Assembly (NCBI GenBank): GCA_027459785.1
Contig: DAIDGU010000042.1
Span: 1-64,000 of the forward strand
DNA: 64,000 bases
Direction: 5' to 3'
Source: Ktedonobacteria bacterium
Lineage (GTDB): Bacteria > Chloroflexota > Ktedonobacteria > Ktedonobacterales > JACDGC01
Shown: piece after piece, positions 8,372 through 17,067 of the stretch
Numbering within the stretch: position 1 is the first letter of the stretch
Layout: the number at the start of each line of letters is the position of its first letter
The notes under the pieces: model-generated
What the model was told of the DNA's origin: nothing
The model's input: only the letters and a program-made list of their open reading frames with translations
Databases searched by the model: none
Program-made: the position numbers and the translations under genes

Positions 8372-9721
8372 TCACGGGTGGCCGCCGCGCTGGTGGGGCG
8401 GCAGCAGGCCGGGGATCTGCGTCGGGACGGGTGTGGGTGGGATGGCCGTGGGCGTGGGCGGGATGGTAGGCGTCGCGGTCGGGCCGGGCGTGGGCGCAGG
8501 CGGTGGGGGCGGTGCGCCGCCACTGAGCGGCACAAACTCCACGGCGTCAGCTCCCAGTTGTGCGCCGTCCTCGCCGGTGGCGTTGCTCAGCGTCACCTGG
8601 CCGTCGGGCTGCGCGCCAGCGGCGAACTGGTACGATCCCAGGCTCACCCACTGCGGGCCGGTGGAGATGGTGCCATAGGCATTCTGGAAGGTGCCGATGT
8701 GCTGCTGATCCAGCCAGACGGTGGTGGTGATCGGGCTGTCAGCGGCATTCAGGCTGCGGATGCTATACCCTGCCCACTGGCTGCCGGAGTCGATGGGATC
8801 GACATACACGCCAACCTCATACATGCCGGCGGTGGGGATGGTTGGCCGCCAGGTGGCTGTCGCGGTGGGAGCGTTCGCCGTGGTCGTCGGTGTCCAGTGC
8901 ATCGCACCGCCGATCACGCCGGTTCCCGTGGCCGTGTACCATGTGCCGGTTGTGCTGAAACCAGGGCTGGCGTCGTCTACCAGTGTCGCGCCGGTGCGCA
9001 AGCTGTTGTCGCCACAGGCCAGGCAGGGCGCTTGGGTCGGCGCGGCGGGATCACTGGTCCAGAGGTAATAGTCCGGCACGGTGTTCGGGTCGGGACCGGA
9101 GCCACGCCAACCGAAGGGATCCATCGGTTGCCAGTTGGGCATCTCGAAGACGCTGAAGTGCAGGTGCGGCCCCGTGGCGCTGCCGGTGCTGCCGCTGGTG
9201 GCGATCTGCCATTGCGCGCCGACCTGCTCGCCGATGCTGACGAGGATCGCGCTGAGGTGACAATACATCGACACGTAATCGATGCCGTCGTGGTAGCCAT
9301 GATCGATGGCAACCCACAGACCCCCGCCGTCGAGGTGATTCGATGGATTGAACCAACTCGCGCGAATGACCGTTCCCGCGCCAGCGGAAAGGACCGGCGC
9401 GAAGTAAAGGTTGATGTCATAGCCGTTGTGGCCGTCGTAGCAATTGACATACGGCTGGCAACTCGTCGCGCCGCCCGTCTGAAACACCTGCCCGTCGTAG
9501 CGCACGAAGGTGCCGTCCTGCACGTAATTCGGGCTATCATGGTCGAAGAGCGAGATCGACCGCGACAGCACCGTCTGATCGCCGTAATAAGGACGATAGA
9601 GGAACGGCGCGGGCGCGGCATGTGGGCGCTGTGCCGCCAGCACGCTCCCCACGCGCAACACGCTCACCCCTAATCCCACGCTGACCAGCGCGAAAACGAT
9701 CACCAGGCGCAAACGGTTCAT
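8372..9721 (-). CDS. Secreted M23 (LytM) peptidase with golvesin-like domain
   Basis: Predicted secreted peptidoglycan endopeptidase of about 449 residues. A signal peptide (residues 1-30, ending LAAQ) is followed by an M23/LytM domain with the zinc ligands in HNGYD (H98, D102) and HLH (H186, H188). A beta-rich domain (about 250-400) resembles the golvesin/Xly wall-binding domain (GTWYTATGTG, ATWRPTIPTAGMYEVGVYV). The C-terminus is a long Pro/Thr-rich tail (PTPGPTATPTIPP), probably an extended linker or wall-spanning segment. The ATG at 9721 is preferred because GAGG lies 8 bases upstream; an in-frame ATG at 9745 adds 8 residues. It probably works in wall remodelling. Confidence 0.9.
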   Translation of the reverse strand: MNRLRLVIVFALVSVGLGVSVLRVGSVLAAQRPHAAPAPFLYRPYYGDQTVLSRSISLFDHDSPNYVQDGTFVRYDGQVFQTGGATSCQPYVNCYDGHNGYDINLYFAPVLSAGAGTVIRASWFNPSNHLDGGGLWVAIDHGYHDGIDYVSMYCHLSAILVSIGEQVGAQWQIATSGSTGSATGPHLHFSVFEMPNWQPMDPFGWRGSGPDPNTVPDYYLWTSDPAAPTQAPCLACGDNSLRTGATLVDDASPGFSTTGTWYTATGTGVIGGAMHWTPTTTANAPTATATWRPTIPTAGMYEVGVYVDPIDSGSQWAGYSIRSLNAADSPITTTVWLDQQHIGTFQNAYGTISTGPQWVSLGSYQFAAGAQPDGQVTLSNATGEDGAQLGADAVEFVPLSGGAPPPPPAPTPGPTATPTIPPTPTAIPPTPVPTQIPGLLPPHQRGGHP

Positions 9722-9778
9722 GAAATGTGCCTCATTCTGTTGCATAAGCTAGAGCATCTTCCGTGCGCGGGGGACGGC

Positions 9779-9943
9779 GGGCGAGCAAGGACGGCGGGCG
9801 GTTGAAACCGCGCCTAAGAGCCTACGGCTACGAAGTCCGCCTGCGCGGACTAGAGTTCGGCGTTTGCATATAATATCCTTCGTGGCCTTCTTTCGTGGCC
9901 TTCTTTACTTTCGTGGCCTTCGTGTTCTCGTCCTTTGTATTCT
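9779..9943. repeat. Half copy of the 125-bp inverted repeat plus TTCGTGGCC words
   Basis: The gap between the M23 and TolB-like genes has two parts. At 9791-9855 lies the left arm and centre of the repeat found complete near 41.3 and 54.3 kb (CGGGCGGTTGAAACCGCG, then CGAAGTCCGCCTGCGCGG). From about 9870 to 9943 it carries reiterated TTCGTGGCCTTC words like those between the trp genes. No gene is seen here. Confidence 0.6.
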
Positions 9944-9945
9944 TT

Positions 9946-11262
9946 TCATGGCACAAGCGCGATGGAGGCGGCCAGGCTGAAGGCCGACTGGATGGGAGCT
10001 AGGCGCAGGGTGTTGCCCAGCGGCGTCGCGCGCCAGAAGGCGGCGGGGGCCAGCGCCGCGCCATAACCGGTGCTGGCGGCCATCGCAGTGAAGGTGAGCG
10101 TGCCATCCGGCTGCCAGGTGGGAGCGATATTGCGCGGCTGACCGGTCTGGGCGGGCGCGGCGACGGTCGTGAGCGTTCCCGTGGCGAGCGCAGCGACCTG
10201 TACCGCGCTGACCAGCGCGCCGGCAGACGCATTCGCCAGCGGATCACTGGCGTTGAGCCGGGCGACGAAGGCCAGGCGTGTGCCGTCCGGCGACCAGGCG
10301 GGGACGAAGCCGTGGCCACCATCCGCCAGCGCGATCTGCCGCTGCTCGCCGCCCGCCGTGTCCATCACCCACAAGCCGGCGGGACGAAAGGGGACGGTCG
10401 AATCGGCGATGGTCTCATACGCGATGTGCCGGCCATCCGGTGACCAGGCGAAGGCACCGACGACGGCGGTGGACGTGAAGAGCGGCTGCATGCTCAGCCC
10501 ATCCGGCGTGGCCAGGTAAACCTGGCTGCCCTGGCCCAGACCAGGCGCGACGCTCAGGATGATCTGCGTGCCGTCCGGCGAGGGCGCGGCATCGCTGATA
10601 GCGGTCGCGGGCAGATCGCCGGGTAATGGCAAGTTCACGTGCGTGCCGCTGCGCGCATCGACGATCCACAGGCCGGGATGCCAGCCGTTGGTCAACGCTC
10701 CCGTGGGCAGAAATGGGCGGAAAAGAAAATGCTCACCATCCGGCAGCCAGTGCAGGAAGTTACCGATAGCGTCCGGCGGGGTCAGGCGCAGCGTGTTCGT
10801 CGCGGTGTCTACCACCCAGACGCGGTCGCCGTGGTCGCCCATGCCGTCAATCGCCAGCCAACGCTGATCAGATGAGAGCGCGAGCGCGGCCACCACATCC
10901 GTCGCCGCGCTGCCGAAATGGTCCGGCAACAATGCCACCAGGACGGCCTCGCCAGGCGCGTCGGATGCCATCAGCGTGTAACCTTCCGCCTGGCGTATGA
11001 CAGCATAGGTGCGGCCATGCGGCAGCGCCGCCTTTGTCACCGCAGGCGGATAGGCGCGTGGTCCGATAGGCTGAGCCGCGCCCAGCGCCGTGCCTCCAGC
11101 GCCGTCACTGTTGCCCGCCAGCCACAGCAACCCCAGCAGCCCCAGCACCATCGCCGCCAGCACGGCGCACACCGCCCGCCCGTGGTAGCGCGACTGCCGC
11201 CGACGCGCTTGCCGCCGCCATGTGCTGTACTTCTGCCCCTTGATGCTACGCATCGCTCGCAT
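9946..11262 (-). CDS. Membrane-anchored TolB/WD40-like beta-propeller protein
   Basis: A 438-residue protein with a short basic N-terminus, one transmembrane helix (about 30-50, VCAVLAAMVLGLLGLLWLAG) and an extracytoplasmic beta-propeller. PD40-type repeats recur: PSPDGTQIIL, WSPDGRHIAYE, WSPDGTRLAFV, and WLPDGEHFLF. Such propellers usually serve as protein-protein interaction platforms; no enzyme motif is visible. The ATG follows GGGGAGC closely. A second, broken propeller gene of the same type lies near 13 kb, coupled to an ECF sigma factor. The role is unknown. Confidence 0.8.
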   Translation of the reverse strand: MRAMRSIKGQKYSTWRRQARRRQSRYHGRAVCAVLAAMVLGLLGLLWLAGNSDGAGGTALGAAQPIGPRAYPPAVTKAALPHGRTYAVIRQAEGYTLMASDAPGEAVLVALLPDHFGSAATDVVAALALSSDQRWLAIDGMGDHGDRVWVVDTATNTLRLTPPDAIGNFLHWLPDGEHFLFRPFLPTGALTNGWHPGLWIVDARSGTHVNLPLPGDLPATAISDAAPSPDGTQIILSVAPGLGQGSQVYLATPDGLSMQPLFTSTAVVGAFAWSPDGRHIAYETIADSTVPFRPAGLWVMDTAGGEQRQIALADGGHGFVPAWSPDGTRLAFVARLNASDPLANASAGALVSAVQVAALATGTLTTVAAPAQTGQPRNIAPTWQPDGTLTFTAMAASTGYGAALAPAAFWRATPLGNTLRLAPIQSAFSLAASIALVP

Positions 11263-11635
11263 GCTCCCCGCCCTATCACTGAGTTTGTGTATCCGTCACA
11301 CACTCTCATCGGCGGGAAGACACAAGATGATAAGCACAAGATCGGGGGCGGATGGTCCTTGGGTAAGATTCGGGTGGTCTGCGCTACAAATGGCTTGCTT
11401 GCGTCATTTTTCCTTGCTGCCGACCAAGCACATCTTCTTCCAGAATCTGAGAAGCGCGTCCTAATGTCATACCCTTTGCGGCTGATAAGTATGGATACCG
11501 GAGGACAGCCATTCCTGTCTTTCCGGCCTTGATGGCCACCGTCTTTCCTCGAAATTGATATAAGGGGTGGTGTGCTTGCGCTTTGCCGCTTGCTGATGCT
11601 ATAGTTGAACTAGCATAGCGAGCGTCGGTGATAAT
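11263..11635. other. Intergenic region between divergent TolB-like and DUF2207-like genes
   Basis: A 373-base non-coding stretch. It contains one copy of the candidate MITE (11469-11562). Near 11577-11606 a weak promoter pair for the rightward gene is possible (TTGCGC, 18 bases, TATAGT). Nothing else is recognisable. Confidence 0.5.
11469..11562. repeat. MITE-like repeat, copy A (about 94 bp)
   Basis: It begins ATACCCTTTGCGG and ends near CCGTCTTTCCTCGAAATTG. The left end (CTTTGCGG..GATAAGTATGG), the internal GGAGGACAGCCATTCCTGTC and the right-end ACCGTCTTT block are shared with copies at 34645-34812 and 51730-51956. Confidence 0.55.
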
Positions 11636-12667
11636 ATGGCTCCTTATCGTGCTGGCACATCTCTATTTCTTGTCTGGCTTAGCGCCATCCTTATCAGCGG
11701 GTGGTTACTTACGGGGGCCGCTCGTCTTGCCCCTGGTCCGCCGTCGCCTCCGCCTATCATGCAACTGCTTTCGCGCAACTACGATGTGCAAATCCTGGCA
11801 AATGGCGATATCACCGTGGTCGAACATTGGCAGCTAGCGGTGGCGCATAGCCCTTTTCCCCATCTCTATTTCGGCATCTACGCGGCGCATTGCACCGGCA
11901 TCACCTTTGGGGCGATCAATAATGCGCAGCATCAAACCGAGCAGCGCACGACGGAAGCTGGCTATGACGCCGAGCGGGTGGACTGGGACTATCCTCAAGT
12001 GGCCCAGGGTGTGCTGTCATTCGCAATCCCGTATACCTTGCATGGCGCGCTAGCCGTCAGTGCGCAACAGGTGTGGTTCGACTGGCATTATCTGGGCAAC
12101 GATCTGCCGGCGTTGCTGCGTGGATCGAATTTCACCAGCATCGTGACCATCACGTTCCCCACTGCGCTCGCCACCTCGGTGCGACCTGTCACCGCAAGCT
12201 TCCCTGGCCAGGCGTTGCGCGTCATCACGCTGAATCCGCGCACGGTGCAGATCCGTGGCTTCCAACTCGATGTCAATCATTTCCTTGAGATCGAGGCGAT
12301 TTTGCCGCGCACCGCTATGGCTACAGTTTTACCGCCGCCCTGGCAGACCGATCCACAGCCGCCCGCAATCCCGACCACCCCGATCAAGGTTCCCCCAACC
12401 TTTGATGCGTGGACAGCTTGGGTGCTGGGTGGACTGGCGCTGGCTTTCGTGATCTTCTGCGTCATCTTATGGCCACTGCAAGCCCGGTATATCAGTAGCC
12501 TGCCCGCGTGGGCGCTCCCGCGTGTCGTCATGCGGTTGCCCCTGTACAGGCACCATCTTCATGCGCCACCCACGTTCATCACACCACATCCGCAACACCA
12601 GCCCTTCCCTGGGCGGGAGCGTCCCAAGCGCCATTACCACCACAGCAACAGCGTCTCCAGCCGCTGA
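11636..12667 (+). CDS. DUF2207-like membrane protein
   Basis: A 343-residue envelope protein. An N-terminal signal or TM helix (about 8-30) is followed by an extracytoplasmic region opening NYDVQILANGDITVVEHW (about 48-65) and containing VWFDWHYLGNDLPALL (about 147-162). Both resemble DUF2207 proteins, which start with a YDV..I..DG...V.E.W strand and have a W..IGN.W.VPI motif. A second TM helix lies near 260-283 (VLGGLALAFVIFCVILW), followed by a basic, His-rich cytoplasmic tail (LPLYRHHLHAPPTF). The family has no known function. It converges on the broken propeller gene. The ATG has only a weak ribosome site. Confidence 0.7.
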   Translation: MAPYRAGTSLFLVWLSAILISGWLLTGAARLAPGPPSPPPIMQLLSRNYDVQILANGDITVVEHWQLAVAHSPFPHLYFGIYAAHCTGITFGAINNAQHQTEQRTTEAGYDAERVDWDYPQVAQGVLSFAIPYTLHGALAVSAQQVWFDWHYLGNDLPALLRGSNFTSIVTITFPTALATSVRPVTASFPGQALRVITLNPRTVQIRGFQLDVNHFLEIEAILPRTAMATVLPPPWQTDPQPPAIPTTPIKVPPTFDAWTAWVLGGLALAFVIFCVILWPLQARYISSLPAWALPRVVMRLPLYRHHLHAPPTFITPHPQHQPFPGRERPKRHYHHSNSVSSR

Positions 12668-12696
12668 TACTTCCGCCAAGAGAATCAAGTCCTGTT

Positions 12697-13195
12697 TCAA
12701 TGGCCCCACAGGTAATTGCTGGTCACCTGCTTCAGATCCGTCACCTGAAAAGTATGCGCCGGACCGTTGAGCGGGTTCGCGTCGCTGAGGACGAGCGTGC
12801 CGGAAGGCGCGATGTAGGGTGTGCGCTGTTCGCTGGCAGGGACGCTGCTAAAGAGCGGGATCGGATTGCTGCCGTCAATGCCTGCCACCCGCAGCGGGGT
12901 ATCTTTCGGCGTGTTGATGTCGCTAGGTGTGCTACTTGGCCCCGGATCGTGATAGACCACTTTGCTGCCGTCCGGCGTAACATCCCACGACCCCGTCCAG
13001 TTGCAGGGTAGCCCGGCCATGCAACCGTTATTCCCCGCGATGCCCAGCGGCACCAGTTGCTCGTCGCGCCCCGTCGCCAGATCGACACGGTGCAGCAGAC
13101 GGCGTGCTGACCTGGGTCGGCTGCGTCACCGGGGTTGTGATAGGGTGCGGCGTCGTGGTAGGATGGGCGGGATGGGTCGCGGTGGATGCGGTCAT
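12697..13195 (-). pseudogene. TolB-like propeller gene coupled to an ECF sigma factor, frameshifted and shortened
   Basis: The start codon (ATG at 13195) overlaps the TGA of the upstream sigma factor as ATGA, the usual sign of translational coupling. The first frame encodes a Thr/Pro-rich start (MTASTATHPAHPTTTP) and drifts into junk, stopping at 13028 after 55 codons. One frame over, from about 13115 down to 12697, the sequence encodes propeller-like protein: LLHRVDLATGRDEQLVPLG, then WDVTPDGSKVVYHDPG, and ends ..QVTSNYLWGH. That second frame has no start codon of its own except the internal GTG at 13053 (118 residues). The gene lacks the TM segment and most repeats seen in the sister gene at 9946-11262, so an internal deletion with frameshift is likely. 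Confidence 0.6.
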
Positions 13196-13848
13196 GGCCG
13201 GCCTCCTTCGAACTGGGCATGCAGGGCGCGGTAACGTTCCTTGGCGAGGAACAGCAGCTTGCGCACGTGAACCTCGGTCAACTGCAACTCGTCGGCGATC
13301 TCGCGCACTGAAAAATCGGCCACGGTCTGCAAAAGCAGCACCGCGCGCCAACGCGGCGGCAGTTCCACCAACACACGCCACACGGCGTCGCGTTCGGCGA
13401 TGGTGGCGGCGATATCCTCCACGCGCAGTTCCGGCAACCGCAACGGCAGTTGCTCCGTCGTCATCTCGGCCTGATTCAGCGACACCCAGCCGAAGCGCCG
13501 GCGGCGCTGGAGCGCGGTGAGCGCGACATTGGTGGCGATGCGATAGAGCCACGCTTGGGGATGTGCGATCACTGTCGCCGCCCGCTCAGACGTGTAGGCG
13601 CGCAAGAATGTCTCTTGCGCCAAATCCGCCGCCCACTCGCGGTCGTGTGTCATTCCATAGAGGAATTCGAGGAGCGGCAGGTGATAGCGCGCGAAGAGTT
13701 GCTCAATCTGCGCGCGTTGCGCGGGGGTCGCTGGTTGTTCCGACTGATCGGGCGCGCTCTGTGGCCGCCGATAGAGCGACCGCCACATCTGCCGCACCCA
13801 CGCGACCCAGCCCCACGCCGTTGCCGCCGTGTTATCCGTGATCGCCAT
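13192..13848 (-). CDS. ECF-type RNA polymerase sigma factor
   Basis: Extracytoplasmic-function sigma-70 factor of 218 residues. Region 2 is visible as YHLPLLEFLYGMTHDREWAA then LAQETFLRAYTSE (about 54-86). Region 4 is visible as ELPPRWRAVLLLQTVADFSV then REIADELQLTEVHVRKLL (about 158-200). It directs polymerase to a stress- or envelope-linked regulon. Its stop codon overlaps the start of a propeller-protein gene, the place where an anti-sigma factor is often found; that partner is broken here, so the sigma factor may be poorly restrained. The N-terminus has about 40 extra residues. Confidence 0.92.
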   Translation of the reverse strand: MAITDNTAATAWGWVAWVRQMWRSLYRRPQSAPDQSEQPATPAQRAQIEQLFARYHLPLLEFLYGMTHDREWAADLAQETFLRAYTSERAATVIAHPQAWLYRIATNVALTALQRRRRFGWVSLNQAEMTTEQLPLRLPELRVEDIAATIAERDAVWRVLVELPPRWRAVLLLQTVADFSVREIADELQLTEVHVRKLLFLAKERYRALHAQFEGGRP

Positions 13849-13980
13849 CAGCGCTTCATCCTACCTTTTGCCCATAAGATCCGCTTTCAAAATATGTAAC
13901 CAATGGGCAAAGCAGAATAGGGACACTTGCGCGGCGGTGTTTGCTGCTGGTCGGTCAAAGGGCGATCCAACAACGGTTGA

Positions 13981-14670
13981 TCATAGCCGGCGCGCTGGTA
14001 TAATCATGGGCGGACCAGCCTGGATGACACCGGGCGCAAAGCCTTGGGTGCGCAACAATGCCGCTATCTCGGTCTCGTTCCAGTAGCGGGTCGCGCCCAG
14101 CCGTTCGGCGGCCACCTTGATCGTCACCAACAGACGTTTGAGGCTGGCACCTTTGGGGAGATACGCGGCGCGCTGGCGCACCTCCGCACCGAATGAGCGC
14201 CTGGGTGGGCGCGGCTGGTGGATGACGACGAGCATGCCGCCGGGCCGTAGCACGCGCCGCAGTTCGCCGAGCGTACGCGCTGGCTGCGCCAGCGCCTGTA
14301 ACACGCTGACGGCGATGGCATGGTCGAAGCTGGCGTCTGGGAATGGGAGCGGGGCATCCAGATCCGCCAGGATGAAGGTAACGGGCAGATCGGGGGCTGC
14401 GCGCTGCTTGATGGTGGCACGAACCAGCATGCCCGCCGCGCCATCCACGCCAACCACCTGATACCCAGCTTGGGCGATGGCGAGCGCGTAGGTGCCGGTG
14501 CCACAACCGGCATCCAGGATGCGCTCATCAGGGCGTTGCCGGTGTTGGCGCAGCAGTTCCAGGATCGATGTGATAGTCGGCTGCGCGCGTTGCGCTCCTT
14601 GCGCATCATCCCATACGTAGCGACCGTAGAGGCTCCAAAAGGTGCGGTGCAAGCTGCGACGGATGATCAT
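13981..14670 (-). CDS. Class I SAM-dependent methyltransferase (type 11)
   Basis: A 229-residue Rossmann-fold methyltransferase. The SAM-binding loop ILDAGCGTGTYALAIAQAG is motif I, and VVGVDGAAGMLVRA carries the acidic residue that binds the SAM ribose. FILADLDAPLPFPDASFDHA is motif II-III, followed by LRRVLRPGGMLVVIHQ, typical of Methyltransf_11. The substrate is unknown. Its first codon overlaps the stop of the upstream unknown protein (ATGA), which follows the GTPase gene, so the three look like one translationally coupled unit. Confidence 0.9.
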   Translation of the reverse strand: MIIRRSLHRTFWSLYGRYVWDDAQGAQRAQPTITSILELLRQHRQRPDERILDAGCGTGTYALAIAQAGYQVVGVDGAAGMLVRATIKQRAAPDLPVTFILADLDAPLPFPDASFDHAIAVSVLQALAQPARTLGELRRVLRPGGMLVVIHQPRPPRRSFGAEVRQRAAYLPKGASLKRLLVTIKVAAERLGATRYWNETEIAALLRTQGFAPGVIQAGPPMIIPARRL

Positions 14671-15359
14671 GCCAGGTCGGGGTGGTCCAAGAGGCGCACG
14701 GCCAGCAGCAGGAAAGTGAGGACGCCGCCGAGCACCACTAGCAGCACCAACAAGGTCGGTGGATCAGTCGTGGGTGGGAGCGCGGGAGGACCGGGGTGGT
14801 CGTCCGGCGTGGGGTTGGGTGACGCAGCGCGTTGCGGCAGGCGCGCGGGGACGCCGGTCAGGTGGATGGCGGGCTTGCGGATGGGCACGAGCGCCGCGCC
14901 CTGCGCGGCGAGGCCGATGGCCAGCGATGCCTGCACCGGCACCTCATCGTTCGCCTCCCACACGCGGCGAAAGGCCGGGCGATACGCCACGCGCACGGCG
15001 GCGAAGTCCGCCTCACCGATGGTGAGATCGATGGCAGATGTAGCCTCCACCACAACGCCTTCCACCAGCAGAATGCGCCGACCCTGGCGATCAAAAAGGA
15101 TCTCGTCCGGGCTGTCGATGAGCGCGCCGGGCGCGACGCTGATGCGATAGGCCAGCACCAGCGCGCCGGTGGGCAGCCCCGTGACGGCGAGCAGGTTCAC
15201 CGCGCCCTCCGGCGTCACCTCGCCATCCGTCACACGGCGCAGCAGGTCAGCGACCCCGGCTTCCACCAGGAATTGCGGCGCGAGGATGGTCACGAAGCCT
15301 TGCGTCGCATTGGTGCTGACCAAAAACGGCCAGGCTCGAATCGTTGTCGTGCGCGCCAT
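14667..15359 (-). CDS. Unknown protein with C-terminal membrane anchor, GTPase neighbour
   Basis: A 230-residue protein I do not recognise. Residues 1-160 are a globular alpha/beta-looking domain without cysteines (starts MARTTTIRAWPFLVSTNATQ; contains GVVVEATSAIDLTIGEADF). A Pro-rich linker (about 180-200) follows, then one C-terminal TM helix (TLLVLLVVLGGVLTFLLLAV) and a short tail, giving a tail-anchored cytoplasmic layout. The ATG at 15359 is chosen because GAGGGG lies 8 bases upstream; the earlier in-frame ATG at 15374 would place that ribosome site inside the gene. The gene begins 15 bases after the GTPase stop and ends overlapping the methyltransferase start, so it probably works with one or both. 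Confidence 0.7.
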   Translation of the reverse strand: MARTTTIRAWPFLVSTNATQGFVTILAPQFLVEAGVADLLRRVTDGEVTPEGAVNLLAVTGLPTGALVLAYRISVAPGALIDSPDEILFDRQGRRILLVEGVVVEATSAIDLTIGEADFAAVRVAYRPAFRRVWEANDEVPVQASLAIGLAAQGAALVPIRKPAIHLTGVPARLPQRAASPNPTPDDHPGPPALPPTTDPPTLLVLLVVLGGVLTFLLLAVRLLDHPDLA

Positions 15360-15374
15360 GTTGCTACCCCTCAT

Positions 15375-16526
15375 TTATCCGATGCGAACCAGACTCGCGG
15401 ATGGGTATGTCTCTTCCAGTTTACGCTCCAGGTACGCAAAGTTTTCCAGCACGTGGTTGAAAGCCGTCTGCTGGTTCTTCACATCTTGCAGCGAATTCGC
15501 TTGCCACTGGCGCAACTGCTCAGCTCGCTTCGTCGTCTCGTTCACCACCATGTCGCGCAGGAAGGTCAGCAATTCTTCATCCACCTCGCGGAAGCGTTCC
15601 GGCAGCGCGCGCCGGAGCTGGGCAGTGTTCAGGCTCTGCAACACGCCGAGCATGATCTTATGCAGGATGTTGCCACCCTGGTCGGCCATGCCGTGCAGGT
15701 TGGCTCTTTCGGCGACGGAGGTGATCTCCTCGCGCATCTTGTCGATCAGCGCGCAGGCGATGGGGACTTCGACCTGGAAGGGGCGCGGGATCGCGCCGGG
15801 GACGGGGCGCAGCGTGCCATTCGGCTGGAGCGTCATGTAGCCCTTGCCCAGCGAACTGATCGGGATGAGCCGGATCGGCGCATTGGGATTCGGACGATTG
15901 GCGATGAAGTCGCGGAAGTCATCGAACTTCATCAGCACTTCGCGCACCTGGCGCAGCATGTCGTTGCCGGCCATCTGGTCGCCGGAACCGAAGATATCCC
16001 ACTTGGTCAGGATGAAGTGGACGGGGCTGCGCATGTGGTTGCGGTTGGCCTGAATGTGCTTCATCACCGCGCTGATGTTCTCATACAACGGCGTCAGCTT
16101 GCTCGGATCCTGCATAAATTCGTAGACCTTCAGGCCGTCCAGCAGGCCGACGACCGAATCTGCCTCTTCCATCGCTTGATGGAAGCCGGGATTGGGATCG
16201 AGGCCCGACTGAACGGGTTGGTCGGTCAGGCGTTCGCCCGCGTAATCTAGATAGTCGAGTTGGAAGGCGGAAAACGTGCCTTTGCCCGTCGTCACCTTGC
16301 AGTCGAAAGACCATGTTTTGGTGTTAGCAAGCAGCGTTTTATCGGGCAGTTGACTTTTCATCAAGCCCTGGTAGAGCCGGCCCAACTCGTTGCCCTGGTC
16401 CAGCGAGGGTTGCAAGAAAAAGGTCGTCTCCTGGCGCTGGATCTTCAAGCGCTCGTACATGCTAGCGAGGTAGGTGGTTTTGCCGCTCCCAGACGGCCCC
16501 AGCACGACGATTTTATGAACGGACAT
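15375..16526 (-). CDS. TRAFAC-class GTPase (double-GTPase-like)
   Basis: A 383-residue P-loop GTPase. G1 is GPSGSGKT (10-17), G3 is DYAGE (94-98) and G4 is LTKWD (about 170-180), which specifies guanine. The C-terminal 120 residues are predicted helical (LRRALPERFREVDEELLTFL). It resembles the single-domain GTPases often annotated as double-GTPase or TRAFAC GTPases in bacterial conflict and GTPase-associated systems; the match is from memory. It is the first gene of a three-gene minus-strand unit with a tail-anchored unknown protein and a methyltransferase. The 231 bases upstream separate it from a divergent small basic ORF. Confidence 0.85.
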   Translation of the reverse strand: MSVHKIVVLGPSGSGKTTYLASMYERLKIQRQETTFFLQPSLDQGNELGRLYQGLMKSQLPDKTLLANTKTWSFDCKVTTGKGTFSAFQLDYLDYAGERLTDQPVQSGLDPNPGFHQAMEEADSVVGLLDGLKVYEFMQDPSKLTPLYENISAVMKHIQANRNHMRSPVHFILTKWDIFGSGDQMAGNDMLRQVREVLMKFDDFRDFIANRPNPNAPIRLIPISSLGKGYMTLQPNGTLRPVPGAIPRPFQVEVPIACALIDKMREEITSVAERANLHGMADQGGNILHKIMLGVLQSLNTAQLRRALPERFREVDEELLTFLRDMVVNETTKRAEQLRQWQANSLQDVKNQQTAFNHVLENFAYLERKLEETYPSASLVRIG

Positions 16527-16757
16527 AACTGATTCTCCCCTCTTGGCTGGCGGGCAGACAAGACATTCATTCTCGCATCAGTATGGCATAATTTTTTGGC
16601 GCACGTCAATTGGTAGGAGGTCACAGAAACCCGTGCCGGGCGGCCCTGCCGATCCGCCTTGCGGGGCAGCATGCATACTCCTAGGCGGGCGACAAAGCTC
16701 AGCCCGATGTGCTATGCTACAGATGTCTATTTTCATTGCTAGAAAGGAACACCACCG

Positions 16758-16874
16758 ATGGCAGGTTTAGGAGCCAGAATCGCGCGTAAGCGCGCCCGCA
16801 ATCGCCGCCGTGGCCTGACGCAAAAGCGCAAGCGTACAATGTGGCAGCGCATGCGGCAGCATCGCGGCGTGTAA
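16758..16874 (+). CDS. Small Arg/Lys-rich protein (38 residues)
   Basis: A short open frame beginning MAGLGARIARKRARNRRRGL, with AAGGA 8 bases before the ATG. Of 38 residues, 17 are Arg or Lys and none is acidic, so it would be extremely basic. This composition is typical of small ribosomal or nucleic-acid-binding proteins, but it matches no ribosomal protein I can recall. It lies between the divergent GTPase gene and a repeat patch. The ribosome site and clean frame support it; it could still be chance. Confidence 0.45.
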   Translation: MAGLGARIARKRARNRRRGLTQKRKRTMWQRMRQHRGV

Positions 16875-16991
16875 TACCGGTAGGCTGGCGGGAAGACTTG
16901 AGCGCGTCACGCCAGGCACCAGGGCGCAGCAGTACGTGGGGCGCGAAGAATCGCGCCCATACAACGTCGTGGGGCCGACAGCGAGCAACAT

Positions 16992-17045
16992 GGGGCGGAC
17001 ATTCCTGTCCGCCAGGTGATCGTGGGGCGGACATTCCTGTCCGCC
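16992..17045. repeat. Two GGGGCGGACATTCCTGTCCGCC palindromes
   Basis: Copies at 16992-17013 and 17024-17045 fold as hairpins (GGCGGAC stem). Related copies are at 34707-34727, 49022-49043 and, in altered form, inside the trpS T-box leader. A different short palindrome, GGGGCGCGAAGAATCGCGCCC, lies just upstream near 16938. Confidence 0.65.
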
Positions 17046-17067
17046 GTCCTCCCTGGTCCATGGCGGG

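Noticed and set aside
8357..9673. 438-codon plus-strand open frame opposite the M23 peptidase gene
   Set aside because: Low-complexity Gly/Arg translation with no motif; the M23 gene on the other strand has catalytic residues and a signal peptide.
14832..16250. 472-codon plus-strand open frame opposite the GTPase and its neighbour
   Set aside because: Covers two genes with recognisable structure; His/Gln/Arg-rich shadow composition.
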